From an uncultured Bacteroidaceae bacterium (lineage in GTDB: Bacteria > Bacteroidota > Bacteroidia > Bacteroidales > Bacteroidaceae), in assembly GCA_934394435.1 (NCBI GenBank), contig CAKRRN010000018.1:1-48445 (forward strand): a stretch of DNA of 48,445 bases. The letters are read 5' to 3'. Under the pieces are notes generated by a model. It was given only the letters and a program-made list of their open reading frames with translations. It made no database searches and was not told the DNA's origin. Position numbers and translations under genes: made by a program. This document shows, one piece after another, positions 17,314 through 25,770 of the stretch (within the stretch, counting starts at the first letter, position 1; each line of letters opens with the position of its first letter).

Positions 17314-17396
17314 ACCCATATCGACCATTAGATTCCGACTTGGGATAAGTATCCACTGTGCCTCCCAGTCATTCGCCAGACCGATTTGGGTTAAAA

Positions 17397-17420
17397 AGAT
17401 TGAATAAAGCAATCTCTATT
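17397..17420 (+). terminator. Weak hairpin after the helicase gene
   Basis: AGATTG (17397-17402) pairs with CAATCT (17410-17415) around a 7-nt loop, followed by the T-rich CTATTTAG. A larger imperfect inverted repeat, AACCCATATCG (17313-17323) with CGATTTGGGTT (17382-17392), lies just before it. Together they could end the helicase transcript before the next promoter. Confidence 0.35.
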
Positions 17421-17443
17421 TAGCAAGCTTCGCAAAAAACACT

Positions 17444-17451
17444 TACCTTTG
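17444..17451 (+). promoter_or_regulatory. -7 box of the BACON lipoprotein promoter
   Basis: TACCTTTG lies 41 bp before the ATG at 17492, with a near-consensus TTTA about 21 bp further upstream. It suggests that the lipoprotein and the BRCT-like gene form a unit separate from the helicase. Confidence 0.6.
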
Positions 17452-17491
17452 TCTTCCGTAAATAATCATACAACAAAAAATAAAGCTATCT

Positions 17492-18199
17492 ATGAATAAG
17501 AAAATTACAGCCTCAGCCCTTTTGTTGGCTGGAACGATGATGGGCATGATATCGTGCAACAAGGAATCGACTTTCCATGCTGCGTCCATACAATATCCAT
17601 ATAACTGTCTGCTCTATGCTGACCAGACACAAGACTCCATCATCTTCAGTACCTCTGACAACTGGACTCTGAGCACCCCCAACGACTGGATTCACATACA
17701 AGGAAAGACGGCTGGCAACATAGACCAGAATATGGCTTACGTGACTTATGTCAACAAGGTTCAGCTCGACGAGAATACGACAGACAGCACCCGTGTGGGT
17801 CACATACAGTTATCCTCCTATTACAACACTGCCGCACTCTACATCCAACTTGGATTTGTAGAAATCACACATCCTTACTACAGGGTGAAGTCATACTACG
17901 GCAACACCAACGTGCCCGTGAGAGTTGACTTTACGGTGGCTGACAGTGCCAACGTGACCTCAGACTCTATCTGCTTCAATGCAAGAAAAGACTGGACACT
18001 GGAACTCAATGGAGGCGGAGAAAGTTCGTGGGTAAGTGCAAGCAAGACCTCAGGACGCGCAGGCAAACAGAGCATACGTCTGTCCATGCAGCAAAACCCA
18101 GACACCACCGCACGTGAGACAAAAGCCGTGCTGACAAGCGGACAGGTGAAGAATGAGATTATCATACGTCAGTTTGGCAAGCCCAAGAAGAAAGACTAA
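17492..18199 (+). CDS. Lipoprotein with two BACON-type domains
   Basis: The 235-residue product has a lipoprotein signal (GMISCNKES, Cys22) and acidic residues shortly after, as expected for Bacteroidota envelope lipoproteins. Two all-beta repeats of the BACON type follow: the first ends near DSTRVGHIQLSSYYNTAALYI and the second contains DWTLELNGGGESSWVSASKT and TKAVLTSGQVKNEIIIRQFG. The W-x-L and 'I.QFG' patterns are the BACON signatures (strand ending in hydrophobic 'I.Q'). BACON domains are often linked to glycan or mucin binding. It starts after its own promoter and is followed 28 bp later by the BRCT-like gene. Ligand unknown. Confidence 0.8.
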   Translation: MNKKITASALLLAGTMMGMISCNKESTFHAASIQYPYNCLLYADQTQDSIIFSTSDNWTLSTPNDWIHIQGKTAGNIDQNMAYVTYVNKVQLDENTTDSTRVGHIQLSSYYNTAALYIQLGFVEITHPYYRVKSYYGNTNVPVRVDFTVADSANVTSDSICFNARKDWTLELNGGGESSWVSASKTSGRAGKQSIRLSMQQNPDTTARETKAVLTSGQVKNEIIIRQFGKPKKKD

Positions 18200-18227
18200 C
18201 CCACAGCAGTCACACATACATACACAC

Positions 18228-18917
18228 ATGACAAGCATATCGCAGGGAACGCTCTTTGGCGAAAGCATGCAGACAGACCTATCTCCCCTGGCAGGGCGCG
18301 TGGTATGCATGCTTGGTTCGTTCACACAGAGCAATATCACCATGCAACGTAAGCTACGCGAGCAGGGGGCTGACTACAAGCCCTCTACGCGCGTAAGCCG
18401 AAACGTACACTATGTGCTGGTGGGACGCGGAGCTCCACAAGACCAGCTCGACTATCTGAAGACCCTCGCCTACAACGGATATCATCCGCGCGTACTTCTG
18501 CAACAAGACTGGGATGCCATCATGCAGGGACAATGGGAGGCATACAGAGTACCCTTGCAGATAGAGAAGCACCTGCACCTAACCATGCAGCATTATCTTT
18601 CCTCACGAGTGGATTACTCCACACACATGAATCCGCTCTATACGCAAGAACTGTTTATTGCTCCCGATACAGACATGCAACAAGAAGAGTTGTACCAGAG
18701 ATTGGGCGACCGAGGCATCTATGCCAACCCCTACATCGATGACAGCACAGATGTATTGGTTATCTCACAGCATACACTCGAACATCTGCAAAGGGGAGAG
18801 ACAGACAGCGTACTACAGACCATAGAAAACACTTACAACAAGAGCCGCGCACAGCAGTATCGCTACGTGATGACCACTGAGCACGAACTGCGACAATGGC
18901 TATGTGCAGACAAGTAA
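18228..18917 (+). CDS. BRCT-domain-like protein
   Basis: I take the ATG at 18228 (229 residues) because the earlier in-frame ATG at 18153 lies inside the preceding gene. Residues about 21-90 (LAGRVVCMLGSFTQSNITMQRKL, then GADYKPSTRVSRNVHYVLVG) follow the BRCT pattern of NAD-ligases: a strand, a helix that discriminates phosphate, and a 'T.LV.G' strand. The C-terminal half (LFIAPDTDMQQEELYQRLGD, STDVLVISQHTLEHLQRG) could be a second degenerate copy. BRCT domains bind phosphopeptides or DNA ends, so a link to the upstream nuclease-helicase is plausible, but the genes probably have separate promoters. The family label is tentative for the second half. Confidence 0.7.
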   Translation: MTSISQGTLFGESMQTDLSPLAGRVVCMLGSFTQSNITMQRKLREQGADYKPSTRVSRNVHYVLVGRGAPQDQLDYLKTLAYNGYHPRVLLQQDWDAIMQGQWEAYRVPLQIEKHLHLTMQHYLSSRVDYSTHMNPLYTQELFIAPDTDMQQEELYQRLGDRGIYANPYIDDSTDVLVISQHTLEHLQRGETDSVLQTIENTYNKSRAQQYRYVMTTEHELRQWLCADK

Positions 18918-18957
18918 GTCCATCTATAGAAACTTTTTTTTAGTTTTGTCTCGACAC

Positions 18958-19052
18958 AGCCCACTATGCCTTCTACATCCCCCTAAATCTGTTCGAAATA
19001 AAGACTTATGTGAATTAAAATCCAATAACCCAATTGGGGTTATTGCGAAAGC
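18958..19052. repeat. Imperfect ~95-bp direct repeat, copy A
   Basis: It starts AGCCCACTATGCCTTCTACA, contains AATAAAGACTTATGTGAAT, and ends CCCAATTGGGGTTATTGCG. It aligns colinearly with 19487-19584. This copy also contains the short palindrome AACCCAATTGGGGTT. The copies bracket the 11-bp arrays. Confidence 0.75.
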
Positions 19053-19092
19053 AATATAGAAAAAAAAAACATCTGGCTTAACGAAAAAGTCT

Positions 19093-19136
19093 CGTATATT
19101 TTCCGTAACAATTCCGTATTCTTCCCGTATTTAGTC
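19093..19136. repeat. Degenerate 11-bp repeat array (four units)
   Basis: Four consecutive 11-bp units each begin CGTA (19093, 19104, 19115, 19126), for example CGTATATTTTC and CGTATTCTTCC. The phase and sequence resemble the better-preserved array at 19314. Confidence 0.65.
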
Positions 19137-19313
19137 TGCCAGGATTTCTTTTCTGACCAAGAACTATCTATTTTTGCAAGTGAGAGATCTGATAGATTCT
19201 TCAGACCGGCTGCAAAAATGTATAATAAATTTCACCTTTCAAATTTGCCTTCAATGAAAAAGACTCACAACCTAATTTTGTTTTTTGGAAGCGATTTCTT
19301 CGTATTGCTCTCC

Positions 19314-19433
19314 TATCATTTCCGTATCATTTCCGTATCGTTTCCGTATCATTTCCGTATCATTCTCCTATCGTTCTCCTATCATTCTCCTATCAAGCTC
19401 CTATCACGATACGGAAATGATACGGAAATGATA
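19314..19433. repeat. 11-bp tandem repeats ending in a 27-bp perfect inverted arm
   Basis: Eight 11-bp units run from 19314 to 19401: four close to TATCATTTCCG, then three of TATCATTCTCC type and one TATCAAGCTCC. Positions 19407-19433 are the exact reverse complement of 19314-19340. The whole could fold into a 27-bp stem with a 66-nt loop made of the remaining repeats. It would be a strong bidirectional transcription block between convergent genes. Confidence 0.85.
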
Positions 19434-19486
19434 CGAGATGAAGCAGAAGACGAACGAGTGAGGAACGGAAGAACAAGGGTATACAT

Positions 19487-19584
19487 AGCCCACTATCCCT
19501 TCTACACGCCAAAAAACCAATCTGCCCAAAATAAAGACTCACGTGAATCTGAATTTGATGACCAATTGGGTTCTTGCGGAAAGC
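19487..19584. repeat. Imperfect ~95-bp direct repeat, copy B
   Basis: It starts AGCCCACTATCCCTTCTACA, contains AATAAAGACTCACGTGAAT, and ends ACCAATTGGGTTCTTGCG. It is the partner of copy A at 18958, about 530 bp away. Translated in one frame both copies give AHYxFYxPxN, so they may descend from a coding or mobile remnant. Confidence 0.75.
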
Positions 19585-19640
19585 TGACCAGACCGTAGAA
19601 GGGTCTTAGTTTCTCTCTTTTCAGAGCAAAGCAATACGTA

Positions 19641-22600
19641 TCACTTGAGTACCTTCCTTACGCTGCCATCCGACTGACGGATAATATTGATGCCATTGCT
19701 CTGCTTAGAAAGGCGTCTGCCTTGCAAATCGTACACCATCGTGTCGCCCTTGCCAGCCTGGATGTCTGCAATAGCATCTGCCTCATCGTCCACAAACCGT
19801 GTTCTGACCTTCTGAGACTCTCCTCCAGTGAACTCTATATAAGCGGCAAAGGCATCGAGGGTTGAGCTTGCTCCACCTTTCTTCAGACAATTCTCTTCGT
19901 TCACCACACCATATTTTCCAGCCATAGGCAAGGAAGGTGTATAGTTGGACACCATCTTCCAGAAGTTTGCGTTGCTACCCTTCTGAGCATTGTGTTCTGC
20001 GGATGTAGCCTCCACCACCTCGGCATCTTCGAAACAAGGATTCTCTACATCCTTAGCCAGATGCAGGATGTAAGGCTGATTGGCAACTATCTGTCCATCT
20101 GTCACCTTTTGGAAGTAGAGCGAATAGCCATCCTTCGCATTATAGGTAACCACAGAAAGTTGTGCCACCCAGTTGTCGCCATCGCTCTCCCCTACCAACT
20201 TTTCTATGGTGGTATTCAGCGGAAGGGCAATGGAGTTATAGCCAGCCTTGAGAGTGCGTTGCAGAGTGACCTTGCTGTACTCACCAGCCTTGACAGACTG
20301 CTGAGCTGTGGGTGAAAGCACCAGTTCTGGGTTCTTCACCATGATTCGGAAGGTCTGCTGCAGAGATAGGTAGCTATCGTCTTCACTACGTGTCAGCTTG
20401 ATGACAACGGGACCTCCCTTCTTCAGAGGAGTAATGGTTAGCGTATTGTCTGCGAACGAAGTCTCCACAATACCCTCCTCATTGCCTTCTATGGTGAAGT
20501 TCTCCTTCGTAAGAGTTGCAGTACACCCGATGGTTACAGGAGTCTCACCCACGACCAGTGTATTGGTCTCTTCGGCTAACAGAGAAGTCCTTACCGTAGC
20601 CGAAATCTTACTGATAACGGTGAAGCTTCGTGTGATACTGGCTTGATTATACTTGTAATTGCCCATCTGAGTAGCTGTGATGACCACGTCAGAGCCTGCA
20701 GCTTTGGCTGTCAGCGCACCTGTCTTCGCATCCACCTCTATTACATCTGTGTTGCTTGACGAATATATCAGTTCAAGACCACTGCTTGCCTGGGCTGTAT
20801 TTCCATCAAAGTGATCACCGACCTTGAGGATAACCTCCTCGGCACTCAGCTCTCGGTCCCAACTGATGGTCTGGTCATATTTGCTCACCACCACTTTCAG
20901 ACTCTTGCTGATGCCTAAGTGTGTATCGCTTTCTGCCTGAGTGAGTGTCAGCGTCACCTCGCCAGCCCCAATGGCTTTGAGGCTGTTTGTTTCAGAATCG
21001 AAGGTGATGACTCCCTCCTTAGACACAGAGTAGTTTATTGTTGCATCGCTGTTCTTACCTTGATACACATCCGTTATTACATCGTCCACCTTCAAGTCCT
21101 GATCCTCTATCACAGCCAAGGTATTGGCACGCTTAATGGCTTTTGCTGTCAGTTTTACCTCGTATGAATAAAACAAGTCACTGACGAGTATGGATGCTTC
21201 CTCCGTTTCCTGATTGTTAGGGTCGGGTGTATAGGTGACGGTGAAGGTCTGCTTTCCTTCGCTATTCTTGGTGGTGGCTATCTCATCTTTGTTCACAGCA
21301 AAATGGGGATTATTGCTACTGATGTGGATATTTTCGCCATTCGTGGTGCTGTAAGTCACCGTAACCGTTGCCTGAGCTGTCTCGTCTGTATAAACCTCGC
21401 CCAAGTCTGTCTTGTCTGATGCAGCTTCTACGAAAGTCTTACGGGTGACATATATCTCTGAAAAGTGATGATCTGCTGCACCTGGATCAAATCTTATATA
21501 TCTGGCATCGCGGTTTGGAATAACGGAAACATAATCTGCATAATCACCATTACCTGCAAAACGATAGACAATATCTTTATCATCAAATTTCACCCAGTTG
21601 TTTCCGTCTGTACTATAATATATATCACATCCCGTTACACCCGATTGCTTTGCTTTGAATCTCATCACATCGGGATAGCCCGAAAGTGTCAGATCAAGTG
21701 TCTGCGTAAACAGTATTTTCTTGTCAGACCCATCGGTCCATCCTGTATATACATATCCCTCTTCCTCGTCCGTATTGTTTACCCGTACTGTGAATTGGGT
21801 ATTGCCTCGTTCGTACTTATAGGTTTCTGCCTGTACAATCTCATACACATCATTACCAGCCTCATTTCCTGCGGTGATGGTATTGCCGCTTAGAGTCGTG
21901 TAGCTACCACTTGTCTTGTTCACTACGAAGTCGCTTTCTATGTGGCCAGACGAATAAGCGAGAGTGGCGGTTGCTCCATACTTCAGTCTGACAACGGGAG
22001 TCGCGTTTCCGTTCAGCATGACGGTGATAGAATTGCTTATCTTCCTTACCGTTATCTCATAAGCAGAACTGGTGTAACCCTTGTATTGGTCGGACTCTGC
22101 CTGCGAGAATGTAATCTTGGCAGTACCAGCATTGAGTGCTGTGATTACTCCATCAGCATAAGAGATAACATCCTCTCCTTGATGCACTTCAGACGCGAGA
22201 CTCTGTTCTGTTATCTGGGCAATGATAGGCGTCTCTGTATTATTCTGCCCTTCAAGTTTCAGTTGGATGGTGTTGCCCACAAGCGTGGCAAGCTCCACAG
22301 GCGTCACAGCCAGAGTGTTTTCCTTTTTCTCAACCGTGATGGTATAAGTCTTGGTGGCTTTCGCATGCGTATCTGTTTCGGGTTGCGTAAGTGTGATAAT
22401 GCTCTGTCCCATCTTTAGGGCAGCAAGCGTAAGGACATTTTCGCTCTTAGCGATGCTCACCACATCGGGCTGCGAAGAGGCATACGTGAATCCCTCACCC
22501 TCATTCATGACCGTAATGGTAGGCTTGTCGTCTATATGTATAGTGGAATAATCGCCCGACAATCCTTCCGTAGAAAAACCTATCTCCTTCTTGGCTACGA

Positions 22601-23840
22601 CATGAAACGCACGCTCTATTTGGGTGGCTGCATTATACTCATCGTTACCCTCCTGAGTGACTGTGATGATGACATCGTCATTGGAGATAGCCACACCCGT
22701 CACATCACCCTGCTCGTTTACGCTTGCCACAGCATCATTACTGCTGGAGTAAGTGACAGGTAAGCCACTGGAAGCCGTAGCCGTAGCAACTCCCACTTCC
22801 GTTTGTCCACAAACGATATTCTTATCAAAGGCATCCGTGGTGAAGGTTAAGGTCTGGTTTTTCTTGTTTACCGAAACAGTGAAGGTTGTAGTTGCTTCAT
22901 TGTATTGGTCATCTTGTGCTTTTGTTGCTTGTATAGTATATGAACCTGCCTTATGTGCAATGAAGGTTTCATTTGTTATCTCAGCATCAGCACTATTTTC
23001 ACTCACAATCTGATAACTCACATTGCCATTTCCCAAGGATGCCGTGATACAAGAGTTCAAATCAAATTCATCATTTACCAACGTGGAACCATCTTGGGCA
23101 GTAACACTTCCTGAAATACGGTTAACCGTTATAACCAAATCCTGACTATTAGCAGACTGTTCGTGGCAATTATCCTTTTTAGTGACAAAGGATTGCACAT
23201 AATATGTTCCAGCCTTCTCTGCAGAGAAGACAGAACCGTTTAAATTTCCACCTTGAGTTGAACAAGTATAAGACTTCGTAAAATCACTGTTGGTCACACC
23301 AAAAAAGTCTGCTACATCTAAACTCTCAGTAACAGAAATAGTCTTTGAAGAGCTAGCAAGAGCAGGAGCATCGGGAGTAATCGTATAGGTAACTTTAATT
23401 TCATACATTAGGCATTTAGCTCCAGACGCACTAATAGTGACTTTCCCATCATTACCCAATGAAACTTTTTCATTTATTTCTTTAGTACTCCAGAAACAGT
23501 TTTTTGAGGTATTCCCAACTTTTAAAGTTCCATTCCCTGAAGAACCACAGCTTACATAAACATTAGTGACCTGTATACGACAACCGTTTTCAACGTCCCA
23601 ACTAAGCGTACATGTTCCATTCTTCTCAACAAAACCTCCTGTAGAAAGAATTGAGCCATAAGATAGAGAACCGCTTATATTAAACTTGACATGGTTTCCA
23701 TCCCATAATATCGAACCATTGCTAATTGAACTCCATTGATCATTTTTGATTCCATGTTCATTTCCCCACACACGTCCCTCGCTCCCAAGGAGTATCAGGA
23801 GCATCAGCATTAGGGTTTTATATATTGTTGTCTGTTTCAT
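19641..23840 (-). CDS. Very large secreted Ig-repeat protein (1399 residues)
   Basis: A signal peptide (LMLMLLILLGSEGRVWG) is followed by a unique all-beta N-terminal domain (to about 155). A long run of bacterial Ig-like (BIG/MBG) repeats of about 80 residues follows, marked by recurring YSSSN(D/T)..V blocks and TLTQAESDTH-type strand ends. Near residues 700-800 there is a discoidin-like segment (DVMRFKAKQSGVTGCDIYYS, ARYIRFDPGAADHHFSEIYV). The C-terminus holds a 'GYNSIALPLNT' domain and ends in a Prevotella-type tail, MVYDLQGRRLSKQSNGINII. I infer an extended cell-surface stalk or adhesin, possibly exported by the type IX system. It is the last gene of a six-gene run of lipoproteins, 210 bp after the previous one. 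Ligand unknown. Confidence 0.85.
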   Translation of the reverse strand: MKQTTIYKTLMLMLLILLGSEGRVWGNEHGIKNDQWSSISNGSILWDGNHVKFNISGSLSYGSILSTGGFVEKNGTCTLSWDVENGCRIQVTNVYVSCGSSGNGTLKVGNTSKNCFWSTKEINEKVSLGNDGKVTISASGAKCLMYEIKVTYTITPDAPALASSSKTISVTESLDVADFFGVTNSDFTKSYTCSTQGGNLNGSVFSAEKAGTYYVQSFVTKKDNCHEQSANSQDLVITVNRISGSVTAQDGSTLVNDEFDLNSCITASLGNGNVSYQIVSENSADAEITNETFIAHKAGSYTIQATKAQDDQYNEATTTFTVSVNKKNQTLTFTTDAFDKNIVCGQTEVGVATATASSGLPVTYSSSNDAVASVNEQGDVTGVAISNDDVIITVTQEGNDEYNAATQIERAFHVVAKKEIGFSTEGLSGDYSTIHIDDKPTITVMNEGEGFTYASSQPDVVSIAKSENVLTLAALKMGQSIITLTQPETDTHAKATKTYTITVEKKENTLAVTPVELATLVGNTIQLKLEGQNNTETPIIAQITEQSLASEVHQGEDVISYADGVITALNAGTAKITFSQAESDQYKGYTSSAYEITVRKISNSITVMLNGNATPVVRLKYGATATLAYSSGHIESDFVVNKTSGSYTTLSGNTITAGNEAGNDVYEIVQAETYKYERGNTQFTVRVNNTDEEEGYVYTGWTDGSDKKILFTQTLDLTLSGYPDVMRFKAKQSGVTGCDIYYSTDGNNWVKFDDKDIVYRFAGNGDYADYVSVIPNRDARYIRFDPGAADHHFSEIYVTRKTFVEAASDKTDLGEVYTDETAQATVTVTYSTTNGENIHISSNNPHFAVNKDEIATTKNSEGKQTFTVTYTPDPNNQETEEASILVSDLFYSYEVKLTAKAIKRANTLAVIEDQDLKVDDVITDVYQGKNSDATINYSVSKEGVITFDSETNSLKAIGAGEVTLTLTQAESDTHLGISKSLKVVVSKYDQTISWDRELSAEEVILKVGDHFDGNTAQASSGLELIYSSSNTDVIEVDAKTGALTAKAAGSDVVITATQMGNYKYNQASITRSFTVISKISATVRTSLLAEETNTLVVGETPVTIGCTATLTKENFTIEGNEEGIVETSFADNTLTITPLKKGGPVVIKLTRSEDDSYLSLQQTFRIMVKNPELVLSPTAQQSVKAGEYSKVTLQRTLKAGYNSIALPLNTTIEKLVGESDGDNWVAQLSVVTYNAKDGYSLYFQKVTDGQIVANQPYILHLAKDVENPCFEDAEVVEATSAEHNAQKGSNANFWKMVSNYTPSLPMAGKYGVVNEENCLKKGGASSTLDAFAAYIEFTGGESQKVRTRFVDDEADAIADIQAGKGDTMVYDLQGRRLSKQSNGINIIRQSDGSVRKVLK

Positions 23841-24029
23841 TTTCTTCTCAGTTGGTTTCGGGATGGTATTGGGATTACGGTCATCCCTACGGTCTGTCCT
23901 TCTTTTTCGTTGAAGTCCTTTCCTGGTTTCTTAAGCCATAAGACAAACTTGGTCTGTCTGTAGAATGTATGAGGGTGAGGTTGGCTTGTTCCTCATCCGC
24001 TGCCCTATAAGAGCAGTCTATACTCCATT

Positions 24030-24051
24030 ACCCAGAGAGATGCTTCTGGGT
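24030..24051 (-). promoter_or_regulatory. Hairpin at the stop of the fifth lipoprotein gene
   Basis: ACCCAGA (24030-24036) and TCTGGGT (24045-24051) form a 7-bp stem with an 8-nt loop at the stop codon of the lipoprotein gene. There is no T-tract on the minus strand, so it is more likely an mRNA stabiliser or partial attenuator that lowers expression of the downstream 1399-residue gene. Confidence 0.35.
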
Positions 24052-24818
24052 TATTCTCTTCTGGGAGCATTGAATGCTCCGTTGTGCTCACCCTCACCTA
24101 TGCCTATCATTAGGTCTGTGATGGCTTTTGCAGTCAAGGTGATGGGGTAAGCCTTGCCGGCTTCCACCTTTAGGGTTCCTTTTACTCCCTCTGTGGGTAG
24201 GTCTTCTACATGAGAACCTGCCAGGGCTGTCGCCTTGATGGTGTACGTGATTATGCCTCCATCTGGAGTCATCGGATAAGCCGTACCCTCGTCCTTCAGC
24301 GAGAGGGTGCGGTCTGTGGCATCTGCAATGGTGACCTCTGTCAGACTATAAAGAGTCGAGAACGAGGGGTCCACACTCAGAGTAACCATTGTGTTTTGGG
24401 GTTTGCCAAGGTTGATGCTTACGCTTTTGCTTCCTCCTGCCTCAAGTGTGAAGGAAGAAGACGTACCCCTATAATAAGGAGCACCGTTGCCAGAAACGGC
24501 AGCTTCCCTGTTATCAGCGGATAGGGTGTATGTGCCAGCAGGTATGATGCAACGGTTATCGGTTCCAAACTCCACTTTCTTGTCTGTCACAGTATTTCCC
24601 TCTGTGTCTGTGCCATTGAGCAGGAACACGTAACCATTGAAGTCCGTTAAGGACTGACTGGCACGTGTGCCGACCTCCACAAAGGGAACCTCATCCTGCA
24701 TATTGAGTGTGATACATCCGGTAGCCTCCTGTGCATGGGGTGCATTCGGTTCACTCTGGCATGAGCAGAAGAGCGTTGCCACGCTGACTATAGTAAGAAA
24801 AGATGTGAGTTGCTTCAT
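24051..24818 (-). CDS. DUF4493-type lipoprotein (copy 5 of the operon)
   Basis: The 255-residue lipoprotein has the signal VATLFCSCQSEP. Its core matches the other four paralogues: a first beta domain (CITLNMQDEVPF), the VKVTA-type strand of fimbrillin-like proteins, and the shared block GAPYYRGTSSSFTLEAGGSKSV followed by LGKPQNTMVTLSV. Acidic Glu follows the lipobox Cys within four residues, consistent with surface export. It is shorter than copy 1 and ends with HNGAFNAPRRE. A gap of 114 bp with a long inverted repeat separates it from copy 4. DUF4493 has no established function; a fimbrial or adhesin-subunit role is inferred from the fimbrillin-like design. Confidence 0.82.
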   Translation of the reverse strand: MKQLTSFLTIVSVATLFCSCQSEPNAPHAQEATGCITLNMQDEVPFVEVGTRASQSLTDFNGYVFLLNGTDTEGNTVTDKKVEFGTDNRCIIPAGTYTLSADNREAAVSGNGAPYYRGTSSSFTLEAGGSKSVSINLGKPQNTMVTLSVDPSFSTLYSLTEVTIADATDRTLSLKDEGTAYPMTPDGGIITYTIKATALAGSHVEDLPTEGVKGTLKVEAGKAYPITLTAKAITDLMIGIGEGEHNGAFNAPRRE

Positions 24819-24836
24819 CTCTGTTGGCAGTTTTGA

Positions 24837-24911
24837 GGTTTTACGGTCTTACGGTTACAGGAGGGCTTCTTACTCGTGAAACCTACAGCATAACCATTAA
24901 ACCGTAAAACC
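24837..24911 (-). repeat. 11-bp perfect inverted repeat between lipoprotein cistrons
   Basis: GGTTTTACGGT (24837-24847) is the exact reverse complement of ACCGTAAAACC (24901-24911), with 53 bp between the arms. It lies wholly in the gap between the fourth and fifth lipoprotein genes. It could form a long-range mRNA stem separating expression of the distal genes. Confidence 0.6.
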
Positions 24912-24932
24912 AGAACACTTATAAATTTCTAA

Positions 24933-25727
24933 TCAGTTATTCTGATTTTTGACTTCTTCACCTGTTACAGCATCAATGGTGATGCTTGTGTCTTCACCTT
25001 TGTCAAACGTATCATTATATTCAATGTTGATGGTGATAGAGCCATTTGAATTAGATACTACATTGAGCACATATTCCGTTGCTGCTACAGGATTAGCGAT
25101 TGACTTTCCTGTAAGATTTTTTGTTACTCCATTAAAAGTATAATTAACGGTATACTCAATATTCTGACTTGCATAATAATAAGCAACTGTATTCGGCTCC
25201 GTAAACTTGTACGAACGAGCAGTGCCATCTGCGGGCTGCTTAGTTTCGATATCAGTAATTTCTATGCTCTCCGTATTTGTCCAAGTAGCCTTCACTCTAC
25301 AGTTCTTAGCTTTTCCGCAAGAGATTTTAATCGAGTTTGCTCCAGCCTTCAAAGTTGTCTTATCGCTGGTACCCTCATAATAAGCGTTTCCTGCTGCCTC
25401 CTTAGGCATGGCTGTAGCCAAATCCTTATAGTTAGAGACCGTTATTGTAACAGCTTCGTTTTCCTTAAATGTCATTCCGCTCAATTGGTCAGCAGTGGTA
25501 GTCTGCTCAGCCTCGCTGTTTTTCGTCACTTTAGCTGTCCATTGGCTCAAATCGCTGCTTGTCACACTTGCTCTTGTAGTAGCGACTTTCATCTCGCTGT
25601 CGTTAGACACGTTGAGTACGATGGTGGCTTCTCCAGAAGCAGCAGGTGCTGGTTCTACCTCGCTACTGCACGCAGTGAATGCGGCTGCCACTACAGCCAC
25701 GCACACAGGAATGAAATGCTTTTTCAT
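24933..25727 (-). CDS. DUF4493-type lipoprotein (copy 4 of the operon)
   Basis: The 264-residue lipoprotein (lipobox FTACSSEVEP) has the shared DUF4493 layout: ATIVLNVSNDSEMKVATTRA near the N-terminus, then GNAYYEGTSDKTTLKAGANS and CGKAKNCRVKATW in the middle. A final beta domain ends ITINIEYNDTFDKGEDTSI. The AT-rich base composition here is higher than in its neighbours, perhaps marking a separate origin or faster divergence. It is 43 bp downstream of copy 3, on the same strand, with no promoter seen between. Function is inferred only from family resemblance. Confidence 0.82.
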   Translation of the reverse strand: MKKHFIPVCVAVVAAAFTACSSEVEPAPAASGEATIVLNVSNDSEMKVATTRASVTSSDLSQWTAKVTKNSEAEQTTTADQLSGMTFKENEAVTITVSNYKDLATAMPKEAAGNAYYEGTSDKTTLKAGANSIKISCGKAKNCRVKATWTNTESIEITDIETKQPADGTARSYKFTEPNTVAYYYASQNIEYTVNYTFNGVTKNLTGKSIANPVAATEYVLNVVSNSNGSITINIEYNDTFDKGEDTSITIDAVTGEEVKNQNN

Positions 25728-25770
25728 AATCTATATTCTTAATTCTTATTGTAGTGTTTGTCTTGTCTGT

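Larger units (their letters stand above)
18918..19640. other. Repeat-rich intergenic region without a convincing gene
   Basis: This 720-bp gap lies between convergent genes. It holds an imperfect 95-bp direct repeat (18958-19052 and 19487-19584), a degenerate and a well-kept array of 11-bp units, and a 27-bp perfect inverted repeat. A 126-codon frame (19218-19598) runs through it, but its middle is simply the translated repeat (YHFRIISVSFPYHFR), so I do not call it a gene. No clear terminator for either flanking gene was found apart from these structures. Confidence 0.6.

Noticed and set aside
17313..17392. Small RNA bounded by AACCCATATCG/CGATTTGGGTT
   Set aside because: One mismatch in the arms, a large loop and no promoter box within; more likely part of the 3' end of the helicase transcript.
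19218..19598. 126-codon ORF in the repeat region
   Set aside because: Its centre is the translated 11-bp array and its end is direct-repeat copy B; there is no promoter box and copy A is interrupted by stops in the same reading.
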